A DNA stretch of 63,928 nt from an uncultured Collinsella sp. (GTDB lineage: Bacteria > Actinomycetota > Coriobacteriia > Coriobacteriales > Coriobacteriaceae): positions 1 through 63,928 of the forward strand of contig UQPF01000012.1 in assembly GCA_900542905.1 (NCBI GenBank). The letters are read 5' to 3'. Numbering within the stretch: the first letter of the stretch is position 1; each line of letters begins with the position of its first letter. The notes under the pieces were generated by a model that ran no database searches, was not told the DNA's origin, and saw nothing but the letters and a program-made list of their open reading frames with translations. The position numbers and the translations under genes were made by a program. This document shows positions 42,520 to 51,764 of the stretch, in pieces.

Positions 42520-43391
42520 TACCCCAGGCGCTCCATAATGGTCGCGGCGATCGCAGGACGGTTCATAGTGTACAGGTGCAGGCCGTCGGCGCCGTGCTCC
42601 TTGAGGTCGCAAAGCTGGCGGGCTGCATAATCTACACCAGCTGCCTGCAGGCTCTCGGGGTCATTCTCGTACTTGGCGAGAATCTTGATGACGGGGGAGG
42701 GCAGCGACGCGCCGCACATAAAGACCATGCGGCTGATCTGTGACTTGCCCATAAACGGCATGATGCCCGCGGTAATGGGCACGGTGATGCCGGCCTTGTC
42801 GGCAAGCTCGCGAAAACGGTAGAAGCACTCGTTATCAAAGAAGAGCTGCGTCACAAAGAAGCTCGCGCCGGCGTCCTGTTTTTGCTTGAGGTGTTCGACC
42901 GAGAGGTTGAGATCCTCACAGGCAATGTGGCCCTCGGGGTAGGCTGCGGCGCCCACGCAAAAGCCGGCGTCGACGAGCTCGGGGATGAGGTCGCGGGCGT
43001 AGGCGTAGTCCGAGGCGGGCTTGTCGTCCTCGGTCGCGCCGGCAGGGAGATCGCCACGCAGGGCCAGGATGTTTTCCACGCCGGCGGTGCGATACTCGTC
43101 GATCTTGGCGGCGATATCGGCGTGCGACCGGCCCACGCAGGTAAGGTGTGCCACCGAGGGTTTATCGAATTCGCTCGTAATCATATGCGCGATGGGGGCG
43201 GTGGTGGCACCGTTGCCCGAGCCGCCGGCCGAGCAGGTGACCGAGACAAAGCTCGGCGAAAGCTTGCACAGATTGCCTGCCACTTCGCGAGCCGTATCGA
43301 GGGTAAGCTCGCCCTTGGGCGGGAACATCTCAAACGAAACGGGTGCGGTGCCCTGGGACGCTGCCTGCTTAAAAACCTCGTCGACGCGCAT
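42519..43391 (-). CDS. metF: Methylenetetrahydrofolate reductase
   Basis: A 290-residue flavoprotein reducing methylene-THF to methyl-THF, the methyl donor for MetH. SFEMFPPKGE at the start, HLTCVGRS, the flavin/folate region LALRGDLPAG and FFVTQLFFDN are family hallmarks. ATG at 43391 follows GAGGAG. It leads the metF / MetH-activator / metH operon, so supply and use of methyl-THF are encoded together. Confidence 0.96.
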   Translation of the reverse strand: MRVDEVFKQAASQGTAPVSFEMFPPKGELTLDTAREVAGNLCKLSPSFVSVTCSAGGSGNGATTAPIAHMITSEFDKPSVAHLTCVGRSHADIAAKIDEYRTAGVENILALRGDLPAGATEDDKPASDYAYARDLIPELVDAGFCVGAAAYPEGHIACEDLNLSVEHLKQKQDAGASFFVTQLFFDNECFYRFRELADKAGITVPITAGIMPFMGKSQISRMVFMCGASLPSPVIKILAKYENDPESLQAAGVDYAARQLCDLKEHGADGLHLYTMNRPAIAATIMERLG

Positions 43392-43817
43392 ATCGTGCTC
43401 CTCTAGATACGTAATAGTGTGATGTGTTGTAAGGATTCTACAGCACCACTGTGTCACGGCGGAGTTTCACTCGCTATTTGGGGATACCAATCAAAGATGC
43501 CTTGCTATCGGCATTCCCTATAACAGAGCGGCTAATCTAGGCACGGACTATAAAGACTGGTATCTGATGCAAAATACCAGTTAATAGAGCTCCATCCCAA
43601 ATTGACTACCCTTAAACCATGGGGAGAGGTCTGCTATTTATGCAGTTGATTGGCTGTTGAGGGTGGCAACGCCGCCTCGATAGGGTAACCTCATTGATTG
43701 GTTTCGCGACAGCAACATAACGGTAATGTCGCGGAAACACGGCGAGTCTAAGCTATGACTCGTTCGTTAGTAGTCAACACCGCTTCTCACGCGGTGCCGA
43801 TACGAAGGGAGTTCCGT
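43392..43817. other. Divergent control region between metF and glutamine synthetase
   Basis: These 426 bases separate two divergent genes and hold both promoters, which I cannot assign firmly. ACTGGTAT/ATACCAGT (43556-43563 with 43574-43581) is a perfect 8-bp hairpin. No SAM, B12 or other riboswitch consensus is recognised before metF, and no gene is seen. Confidence 0.55.
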
Positions 43818-45905
<2,088 letters not shown>

Positions 45906-45936
45906 AGCGTAACTGACATATCGTCACGGCATTGAG

Positions 45937-45968
45937 CCGGGGTCCGCATCGTGCGGGCCCCGGTTTTT
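45937..45968 (+). terminator. Terminator of glutamine synthetase
   Basis: CCGGGGTCCGCA, loop TCG, TGCGGGCCCCGG, then TTTTTG. Twelve pairs with one wobble. Confidence 0.93.
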
Positions 45969-46042
45969 GTTTGCGAAGGACGCTTTGAAGCCCGTTTTGC
46001 CGCCGACTTGCCTAGGTATAAAGGGTTGTGGACAAAAAACGT

Positions 46043-46231
46043 CAAATATGAGTACTGTCACAAGTCCTGTAGCATTATTTATTTGCAAAATATGTAGTGT
46101 TACGCAACATATGTACAAGTACTTAGCCGATAAACGTCTGCAATTCTTCCGCCGTAGGACGCCTGACGTCTAAATCGACTTCTAAAGGCATGAAATCGCT
46201 GTTACTAAAATGGTAACAGTACTCATATTTG
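46043..46231. repeat. Sequence bounded by perfect 16-bp inverted repeats
   Basis: CAAATATGAGTACTGT (46043-46058) and ACAGTACTCATATTTG (46216-46231) are exact complements; similarity continues outward into A-rich/T-rich flanks. The 157-base interior is AT-rich and has no ORF with a ribosome site. It has the form of a small non-autonomous element but no target duplication is evident. Confidence 0.6.
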
Positions 46232-46268
46232 CTATTTTTTGCCCACTGGCTTTGCGATGATGCCGTGA

Positions 46269-46357
46269 TCCGCACCCTGCCGGGTTCGAATCACGGCACA
46301 TGGGTAGCAAAAAGCCCGCCACCGCGAGGGCAACGGGCTTCTCAGTTTAAATGGTGC
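46269..46357. repeat. 89-bp direct repeat with tRNA T-arm, copy 1 (possible attachment site)
   Basis: Contains CCGGGTTCGAATCACGG, a T-arm-like stretch, followed by a GC-rich hairpin (AAGCCCG ... CGGGCTT). It matches 46458-46546 with six substitutions. No full tRNA gene surrounds it. It lies at the end of the prophage late region. Confidence 0.65.
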
Positions 46358-46457
46358 TCCCAGCGGGATGTCCGCGTGCGGCTGACGCCGCCCGCTTTCG
46401 CCGCGTCGCTTCGCTCCTTGCGTGCTGCGCTGGAAAACGCTCACGCGTTTCCTCAGC

Positions 46458-46546
46458 TCCGCACCCTGCCGGGTTCGAATCCCGGCACATCGGTAGCAAA
46501 AAGCCCGTCGCCGCGAGGGCAACGGGCTTCTCGATTTAAATGGTGC
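46458..46546. repeat. 89-bp direct repeat with tRNA T-arm, copy 2 (possible attachment site)
   Basis: Same as 46269-46357 but with a perfect T-arm (CCGGGTTCGAATCCCGG). On the minus strand AAGCCCGTTGCC-CTCGC-GGCGACGGGCTTTTTG forms a terminator that would stop late phage transcription after the lysin gene. Confidence 0.65.
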
Positions 46547-46620
46547 ACCGTTTGCGCATCTCCTCGAACCGAGGTGTGCGCCGTCGGCACAGTCATCTTC
46601 GTTAGGATACCACGAGCGGC

Positions 46621-47649
46621 CTAGGAGACAACCAGGCGCATGCCGGGATAGATCAGGTTCGGGTTTGAGATGCCGTTCTTGGCGGCGAGATCCTGGTAGG
46701 TCGTGCCGTACTTGGAGGCGATGCCGGAAAGGGTGTCGCCGCTCTGGACAACGTAGACCTGCTCGGTAGTGGCCTGCCCGTTGATGATCGCCATAACCTC
46801 GTCGTAGCGCGGCCCCAGCACGGCCTTGCGGCGGCTGCCGTTGCCGTAATCGCCAGCCCAGGTCTCCTTCGCAAGATCCTCGGCGGATGCCGTGAGGATG
46901 TGGTTAACGAGCGCCTGCACCTCGGAATAGCGGTCGTCGAGCGCGTGCTTGCGATCGTCTCCGTCGCCGAACTCGCCCGCGAGCACCTTCGCCGCGAGGT
47001 CTGCCGTGGGCGTCTCGTCGATGCCGTGGATAAGCGAGCTGGGGTCTCCGTTCGAGCCGCCAGCCATGGCCTCCCACTCGGTGCGGGAGATGTAGCACTT
47101 GTTGATGTCGAGGTTGCCCGCCCAGCCGTCCAAGCGCCCGCATGAGGAGTACTGGCGGACGGCGCAGTCGTAAGCCCCCTCGTTCCAAGGCTCGTCCTGG
47201 TAGCCCGTGGGGTTCATGTCGGCGTACTGCGCCACCCACGTCTTGGCCGTGGTGAGGTTCCACGGGAACACGCTCTTGCTGGCGTAGATGCCGATGCGAT
47301 CCATGCCCACGCCAAGAAGCTCCGCCAGGCGCTCGGCCATGGCCTTGAGGTATGACGCGTCGCCCCACGCCTTGTTGCCCTTGTCCTCCCAGTCGATGAA
47401 GAACGCGGCCTTGCCCACGTAGCCCTTGCAGTGGTTATAGAAATACTCGGCCTCCGCCTTTGCATCGCCGCCGTTGACGTAGTGGTACGCGCCCACGAGC
47501 TTGCCGAGGCCGATCGCCTGCTGGATCTGGCGGTCGCAGTCGGGCGAAACGTAATGCGCGCCCTCGGTGGCCTTGCAGATAACGAAGTCGAACGGGACGG
47601 CCGCGAGGTTGATGCCGTTCTGCCAGTTGGAAATGTCGATGCCGTTCAT
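46621..47649 (-). CDS. Phage endolysin: GH25 muramidase with Cpl-7 and LysM domains
   Basis: A 342-residue peptidoglycan hydrolase. Residues 1-190 are a GH25 lysozyme (GIDISNWQNGI, AAFFIDWED with the catalytic Asp-x-Glu, DINKCY). Two Cpl-7-type wall-binding repeats follow (AAKVLAGEFGDGDDRKHAL and AKETWAGDYGNGSRRKAVL), then a C-terminal LysM (YVVQSGDTLSGIASKYG). There is no signal peptide, so export would need the holin. Its ATG overlaps the upstream stop (TAATGA). A terminator lies in the 89-bp repeat downstream. Confidence 0.95.
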   Translation of the reverse strand: MNGIDISNWQNGINLAAVPFDFVICKATEGAHYVSPDCDRQIQQAIGLGKLVGAYHYVNGGDAKAEAEYFYNHCKGYVGKAAFFIDWEDKGNKAWGDASYLKAMAERLAELLGVGMDRIGIYASKSVFPWNLTTAKTWVAQYADMNPTGYQDEPWNEGAYDCAVRQYSSCGRLDGWAGNLDINKCYISRTEWEAMAGGSNGDPSSLIHGIDETPTADLAAKVLAGEFGDGDDRKHALDDRYSEVQALVNHILTASAEDLAKETWAGDYGNGSRRKAVLGPRYDEVMAIINGQATTEQVYVVQSGDTLSGIASKYGTTYQDLAAKNGISNPNLIYPGMRLVVS

Positions 47650-48299
47650 TATTCAGCGCTCCCTATAGCTATGAAGTACGCCCACTGCACGCGGTCGTAC
47701 TGTTCCTTGTCGAGTTTGACCACGCCCTCGTAGGGGTCGTGGAACGTCGCGGTGGTGCCGTCCCACCCGCAGAGCAGGACGATGTGCCCGCCGTAGCTCT
47801 TGCCGCCTTCGCGCAGCCGGCCCGTTAGGCTGCAAAACACCATCCATCCGCTAGCCGCCTCGTCCAGTGCGGCATCGGCGCTGTCATGGATCGGCGTGTA
47901 GCCGAGCGCCTGGTCGTGCGCGTTCATCCAGCGGCAGAACTTGTCCATGTCGTTCACGCCGTCGGTTAGGCACGACTCGCCAACGAGGCCGAGCATCTGC
48001 GCCGGTGTGCAGGTTTGGCCGTAGAGCCATTCCCACGCCATGGCCGCGCATGTGAGGCCGCAGCCCGAGGTCGCGAGATCATCGCCCGCATAGGAAAGCC
48101 CGCCCCAGCGCCCGTCTGCTTGGAGGTAGACGGGCACCTCGGCGGGCTTGTCGAGCGGCTTGTCGTAGATGACGGGCAAAGGCTCCTCCTCCGGCACCTT
48201 CGGCACGTTCGAGGCGATCAGCGCCACGTCGGCGAAGGCGGTGAGCATTGCCAGCAGCGAGATGGCGGCGGCCATGCGCACAAGGCGCTTGCCGCCCAT
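47649..48299 (-). CDS. Membrane-anchored C39-like peptidase
   Basis: A 216-residue protein with an N-terminal helix (MAAAISLLAMLTAFADVALI) and a papain-like C39 domain. The catalytic Cys lies in SGCGLTCAAMAWEW and the His in GGHIVLLCGWDG, with Asp in FHDPYEG. Placed between holin and GH25 lysin, it probably cuts peptide cross-links in the wall. ATG at 48299 has AAGGACGACTAGG upstream; the longer frame to 48431 overlaps the holin gene and is rejected. Confidence 0.88.
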   Translation of the reverse strand: MGGKRLVRMAAAISLLAMLTAFADVALIASNVPKVPEEEPLPVIYDKPLDKPAEVPVYLQADGRWGGLSYAGDDLATSGCGLTCAAMAWEWLYGQTCTPAQMLGLVGESCLTDGVNDMDKFCRWMNAHDQALGYTPIHDSADAALDEAASGWMVFCSLTGRLREGGKSYGGHIVLLCGWDGTTATFHDPYEGVVKLDKEQYDRVQWAYFIAIGSAE

Positions 48300-48301
48300 G
48301 C

Positions 48302-48610
48302 CTAGTCGTCCTTCTTCTGGGCACCAATGGCGAGCAGGGCGTCGAGCCACTTGTCGGTCACGCCAACGGCCTTGAAGGCGGCGTAAGCCACCTGCACGCC
48401 GCCGACGCACGCGAAGATAGCGGTGACCCAAGCGCCGGGGTCGGTCGGGATGCCGTTGGCGATCGCGGTGAGGGCACCGAAGAGCGCCGAAGCGGCGATG
48501 GCGAGCCAGCGAGCGGCGTTGCCGCCCATGGCCTCGGACTTGATCGCCTGGATGATGAAGGGAAGGATTACGGAAGAGATTACGGCGAGAGCCGCCTGAA
48601 TCGTGGTCAT
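48302..48610 (-). CDS. Holin-like membrane protein
   Basis: A 102-residue protein with hydrophobic segments at about 5-22, 34-52 and 60-80 and a charged end (AQKKDD), the usual form of a small phage holin. It precedes the peptidase and lysin genes. AGGAG lies before the ATG at 48610. Function is inferred from size, topology and position. Confidence 0.78.
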   Translation of the reverse strand: MTTIQAALAVISSVILPFIIQAIKSEAMGGNAARWLAIAASALFGALTAIANGIPTDPGAWVTAIFACVGGVQVAYAAFKAVGVTDKWLDALLAIGAQKKDD

Positions 48611-48621
48611 GGTCTGCTCCT

Positions 48622-48963
48622 TTAGTCGATTACGGGCATCTTCATGGCGTCCTCGTAGAGACGCGTTCCGGTGCCGTTGCCGCCCAGCCCGTGGTAGGCG
48701 GCGTAGACGTTTTCGAGGTGTTTGCGGTCTGCGACCGTCAAGCCGCCTTGACGGACTGCCTGCTCATGGATGTTCTTCAGCTCGCGCCAAAGCAGCGCAC
48801 GCACCCCCATCCTCAAGGCATCGTCAGCTGCCTTTTCCGCCTCGGTGCGCTCGACAGCCTTGCGTCCTTGCGATTTGAGTGCCGCCACCAAGGCGGATAC
48901 CACGGAGCCGACGAGGCCAGACACGATGGCGGTGACCGCCACGGTGTACACGAGGTCGTTCAC
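48622..48963 (-). CDS. Small phage membrane protein upstream of the holin
   Basis: A 113-residue protein with one N-terminal helix (VYTVAVTAIVSGLVGSVVSALV) and a charged helical remainder. GTG at 48963 is used, one base after the XkdX stop region, whose end supplies a ribosome site (GGGGG). It could be a second holin, an antiholin or a hemolysin XhlA-like protein; the single helix and soluble part fit the last two. Confidence 0.65.
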   Translation of the reverse strand: MNDLVYTVAVTAIVSGLVGSVVSALVAALKSQGRKAVERTEAEKAADDALRMGVRALLWRELKNIHEQAVRQGGLTVADRKHLENVYAAYHGLGGNGTGTRLYEDAMKMPVID

Positions 48964-48964
48964 G

Positions 48965-49132
48965 CTAAGCCCCCGCGTACTCTTCGCCGGTGATTTCCTT
49001 GTACTCGTCGGCGGTGATCCACTTGCACTCGACAGCCTTGTAGACGCGCGCCTTGCTCCAAAGGTCTTTGTCGTAGTACTTCTTGACCTTCGCGAAGTGC
49101 TTGGAATGCTCAACGGTTTTCTTCGTAGCCAT
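48965..49132 (-). CDS. XkdX-family phage protein
   Basis: A 55-residue protein with KVKKYYDKDLWSKARV and WITADEYKEITGEEY, the XkdX pattern, commonly encoded between tail-fibre and lysis genes. The ATG at 49132 overlaps the upstream stop (TAATG). Role unknown. Confidence 0.85.
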   Translation of the reverse strand: MATKKTVEHSKHFAKVKKYYDKDLWSKARVYKAVECKWITADEYKEITGEEYAGA

Positions 49133-49458
49133 TACTGGTCACCTCCCACGGTCATGAGCAGGTAGTCGATGTTCGCCGTGTTGGTCTCGGTCTGCGTCGG
49201 CTGGGACGCCTGCTCGTGCATCTGTTCGAGCAGCGCCGGGAGGTCGGGCACCTCGCCGTTGGCGTAGGCGGCGAGCGCGGAGGTGTAGGCGAGCTTTCGC
49301 GCCTTCCGCTCCACGTACTCGTCATCGTCGATAACGCCTGCGTCGTGCGCCGCGTCGGGGTCGCCGATCTGCGACAGCAGGTCGCGCAGGGCGTTGACCT
49401 CGGCCAGGGTGCCGTCTCGAAGCTCGTCGGGGCGCGGCATGTCTTCCTCAGTGTCCAT
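49132..49458 (-). CDS. Phage tail-region protein of unknown function
   Basis: A 108-residue acidic, helical protein (RDLLSQIGDPDAAHDAGVID, then ALLEQMHEQAS). Its position directly before XkdX matches small tail-fibre-associated or DUF-type proteins in other siphophages. AAGGAAGGAG precedes the ATG at 49458. Its start lies 128 bases after the RT stop, beyond a terminator, so it likely begins a new transcript. Confidence 0.7.
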   Translation of the reverse strand: MDTEEDMPRPDELRDGTLAEVNALRDLLSQIGDPDAAHDAGVIDDDEYVERKARKLAYTSALAAYANGEVPDLPALLEQMHEQASQPTQTETNTANIDYLLMTVGGDQ

Positions 49459-49545
49459 GCGGACTCCTTCCTTATCGGGGAATGTGCCGCCATCGTATTA
49501 GCGCCGTGAGATTGCCTGGCCGTTTGGGCGGGTTTGGGCGGGCGC

Positions 49546-49576
49546 GAAGAAAGAAGGCGCGCCGCAGCACGCCTTC
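49546..49576 (-). terminator. Terminator after the DGR reverse transcriptase
   Basis: On the minus strand GAAGGCGTGC, loop TGCG, GCGCGCCTTC, then TTTCTTCG. It starts 11 bases after the RT stop. Confidence 0.8.
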
Positions 49577-49586
49577 GCTGTCTTGG

Positions 49587-50825
49587 TTATTTCGTTTTCG
49601 ACCCGTCTAGGCCGCCGTTTTGAGTTGCCGCCCTTCCGCTATGGCGAGGGCGTTCCGCCCGAATCGTCTCTCGGGCTTGGTTGCATTGAGCAACCCCCCC
49701 CGCGAGATTTTCGAACAGGCTGCGGTACAGCGCGTCCATGGCCAGCACGCTGCGGTGCGCGTCCAAGTGAGCCATGCCGCCGCGCCAGCTCTGGTAGCTC
49801 TGCTGCACCTGCTCGGGCGTCATGACCCCCTCGGCCACCATGCGGGCCATCTTCTTCAGCTTGCGTCGCTCGCGCGTGATGGAGTCGCGGCACGGCCTCA
49901 TGACGATGCGGCCCGTTTCGGTGTAGAAGATGCGCTTCTTCAGCCACGTGAAGCCGCGCGTCAGCTTCACCACGCGGGTCTTGCGCGGGTTCAGCGCGAT
50001 GCCGAGCTTCGCGCACTCATGCTCTATCAGCAGAAGGCACACTTGCAGGTACTCCTTGGACTCGTGGATCAGGTAGAAGTCGTCCATGTAGCGCCCGTAG
50101 GCCTCGGGGCGCAGCATCTCGGCCACGTAGTGGTCGATGCGGTTGGGGTGCGCCACCGCGCATATCTGGTTTGGCTCGCTGCCCAGGCCCAGGCCGACCT
50201 CGCCCTGCGCGTCTATCAGGCGGTGCTCAAGGGCGACCACGCGCGGGTCGAGCAGCGCGTCGGCCACCTGCCGCTTGACCGGCTCGTGGGCAATGCGCGC
50301 GAAGTAGTCGGAGAAGTCGCCCAGCAGTATGTAGCCCTCGCGCCCATGCCGCCGCCAGTGGTCGGCCAGGTGGCGCTTGAACAGCTTAAGGGCGTAGTCG
50401 GTGCCGCGCCCCTTGATGTTGGCGGAGTTCGCGGATACGAGCGTGGGGACTATCGCGGGCACGAGGGCGTTCTGGGACAGCGACTTCTGCACCACGCGCT
50501 CGGGGAAGTGCACTGCACTGATGTGGCGCAGCTTGCCGCGCTCCCACAGGTCGAAGCGGATGAAACCCCGGCATATGTCGCGGCCCTCCAAAAGGTCTTG
50601 GCGCGATTTCACGGCGTTTCGCAGATAGTCCTTCATGTACCGCTGCGTCGAGGCCTTCCACATGACGCCACGCGCAGCCTGCTTGGAAGCCTTGCACAGG
50701 CTGTTGAGGTCGGCCACCGTCTCAAGGGTGCACGCCTTGACGCGCTCGGCCTTGGCCCTGGCGCGCTTCTCCTCGCGGCGCTTCCGGCGTGCGGCCCGCC
50801 TTTGCTCCGAGTTCATAGAAGGCAC
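49587..50825 (-). CDS. DGR reverse transcriptase
   Basis: A 412-residue reverse transcriptase that would copy the TR RNA into cDNA with errors at adenines. Palm motifs in order: ILLGDFSDYFARI (first catalytic Asp), GLGLGSEPNQICAVAHPNRIDHYV (motif 4; DGR enzymes carry LGxxxSQ rather than the SP of retroviral types, here ending NQ), GRYMDDFYLI (the YxDD pair) and LGIALNPRKTRV. A very basic N-terminus (RRAARRKRREEKRARAKAER) may bind RNA. The first codon is GTG at 50825; an ATG three codons later is equally plausible. TR lies just upstream in the same sense, as in Bordetella phage BPP-1. Confidence 0.95.
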   Translation of the reverse strand: MPSMNSEQRRAARRKRREEKRARAKAERVKACTLETVADLNSLCKASKQAARGVMWKASTQRYMKDYLRNAVKSRQDLLEGRDICRGFIRFDLWERGKLRHISAVHFPERVVQKSLSQNALVPAIVPTLVSANSANIKGRGTDYALKLFKRHLADHWRRHGREGYILLGDFSDYFARIAHEPVKRQVADALLDPRVVALEHRLIDAQGEVGLGLGSEPNQICAVAHPNRIDHYVAEMLRPEAYGRYMDDFYLIHESKEYLQVCLLLIEHECAKLGIALNPRKTRVVKLTRGFTWLKKRIFYTETGRIVMRPCRDSITRERRKLKKMARMVAEGVMTPEQVQQSYQSWRGGMAHLDAHRSVLAMDALYRSLFENLAGGVAQCNQARETIRAERPRHSGRAATQNGGLDGSKTK

Positions 50826-51028
50826 CCCGCACGGCTTGCAATGTGGCTCTGACAGCCGCTTGAGGTATGGCCATGAAACGCGGCGAAGCCACGGAGCGCC
50901 GCGCCATGCAAGCAGCGTCCGGCCACCCTCGCGGGGTGCGTATTTACGGGCTCGCGCCCGATGGTCGCGCCTTCCTTCCTCTCCGCGCTCTGCTTTCGGC
51001 CCGCTGGCCTACTCGGTCTGGCAGTAAG
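50826..51028 (-). other. Segment between TR and reverse transcriptase
   Basis: About 200 bases with no conserved ORF, in the position where DGR template RNA extends past TR toward the RT gene. This stretch may form part of the structured DGR RNA needed for priming. No clear terminator is seen. Confidence 0.5.
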
Positions 51029-51156
51029 GGAATCCGGGGCGGGGGCGAACCCAGGTGTTCGTCGCCGAATTGTAGTTGGCATTGCCGTTGTTGTTGACGT
51101 AGCACACGTTGGACGAGGAGCCACCCATGACGGAACGCAGCCACCAATTGTACTGA
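51029..51156 (-). repeat. DGR template repeat (TR)
   Basis: This 128-bp segment aligns without gaps to the end of the target gene at 51768-51895 (offset 739). Its coding-sense translation is rich in Asn codons (VNNNGNANYNSATNT), as TRs are. All 11 mismatches are T on the plus strand here, that is A in coding sense. It is not itself part of a gene with a start. Confidence 0.95.
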
Positions 51157-51180
51157 TATACAAGGCGGGACCGCCGCCCA

Positions 51181-51651
51181 TTATAACGAACGCAGGCGCT
51201 CTAGCTCGGCCTCGGCCTCGGCTATGCGCTCGTCGGTCGTCCTCTTGCCGGTGACGCGTACGTTCTTGCGCGCGCCCTTGAGCAGTTTGATCTCCTCCTC
51301 GACCATGCCCGCCAGCGCCTCGAAGCGGTTGGCGTTCACGGGCAGGCCGATGTCCATGAGGCATTGCATGTCGAGCATCAGCTGCTCGCAGTCGGCTATC
51401 GCCAGCGTCAGGTAACGCTTGCGCTCAAGTGCGTTGAACGAACTGTTGGGGTAGAAGCAGTCGGCGCGGTTGACGTTGTATACGATGCTGCGCGCGGTCT
51501 CCACCGTGGGGACTGCGTTCAGCAGCCTGTAGGCTTTCGGCACGACCGACGAGGAGGCCATGAGCTTGTTGACCTCCACGCGGATGGCGATGGCCTGCGT
51601 GAAGAACTTGTACTCGGACACCTCGCGGTTTCGCTGGTAGACGCCGCTCAT
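51181..51651 (-). CDS. Avd-like DGR accessory protein
   Basis: A 156-residue, mostly helical protein between target and TR, the place of avd. The helices (YKFFTQAIAIRVEVNKLMAS, CFYPNSSFNALERKRYLTLA, MLDMQCLMDIGLPV) suggest a four-helix bundle like Bordetella Avd, which forms a pentamer binding RT and the template RNA. The C-terminal part is basic (KGARKNVRVTGKRTTDER). GGAGGTGCC precedes the ATG. Assignment rests on position and helical form more than on a strict motif. Confidence 0.82.
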   Translation of the reverse strand: MSGVYQRNREVSEYKFFTQAIAIRVEVNKLMASSSVVPKAYRLLNAVPTVETARSIVYNVNRADCFYPNSSFNALERKRYLTLAIADCEQLMLDMQCLMDIGLPVNANRFEALAGMVEEEIKLLKGARKNVRVTGKRTTDERIAEAEAELERLRSL

Positions 51652-51674
51652 GGCACCTCCCGGAAATAGTGGCG

Positions 51675-51698
51675 AAAAAAACGGCCCGCTGCGCGGGC
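51675..51698 (-). terminator. Terminator between target gene and avd
   Basis: Minus strand GCCCG, loop CGCAG, CGGGC, then TTTTTTT. It ends the tail-fibre transcript, so avd/TR/RT probably have their own promoter or depend on read-through. Confidence 0.75.
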
Positions 51699-51701
51699 AG
51701 G

Positions 51702-51728
51702 GATGCGACCGCGCAAGGCGGTCGCATC
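51702..51728 (-). repeat. Hairpin with perfect 11-bp arms downstream of VR
   Basis: GATGCGACCGC (51702-51712) and GCGGTCGCATC (51718-51728), loop 5 bases. It precedes the terminator and may strengthen it. Confidence 0.85.
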
Positions 51729-51748
51729 GAAAGAGAAGTATAGAGCAC

Positions 51749-51764
51749 TCGGCTGACTAGCCGA
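51749..51764 (-). promoter_or_regulatory. Hairpin abutting the VR 3' end (IMH-type)
   Basis: TCGGCT-GACT-AGCCGA, a 6-bp stem with 4-base loop, lies 3 bases past the TR/VR homology and overlaps the target stop codon. In BPP-1 a stem with a 4-base loop just past the IMH site is needed for efficient retrohoming. The loop here does not match the reported GRNA type. Confidence 0.6.

Noticed and set aside
43392..43817. SAM or cobalamin riboswitch before the metF-metH operon
   Set aside because: Known consensus boxes were not recognised on the minus strand; only a small hairpin is present.
46269..46300. tRNA gene suggested by GGTTCGAATC
   Set aside because: No acceptor, D or anticodon arms can be formed upstream; only the T-arm is present.
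46229..46624. 131-residue plus-strand ORF
   Set aside because: It runs through the two 89-bp repeats and shows duplicated T-arm translation; no ribosome site.
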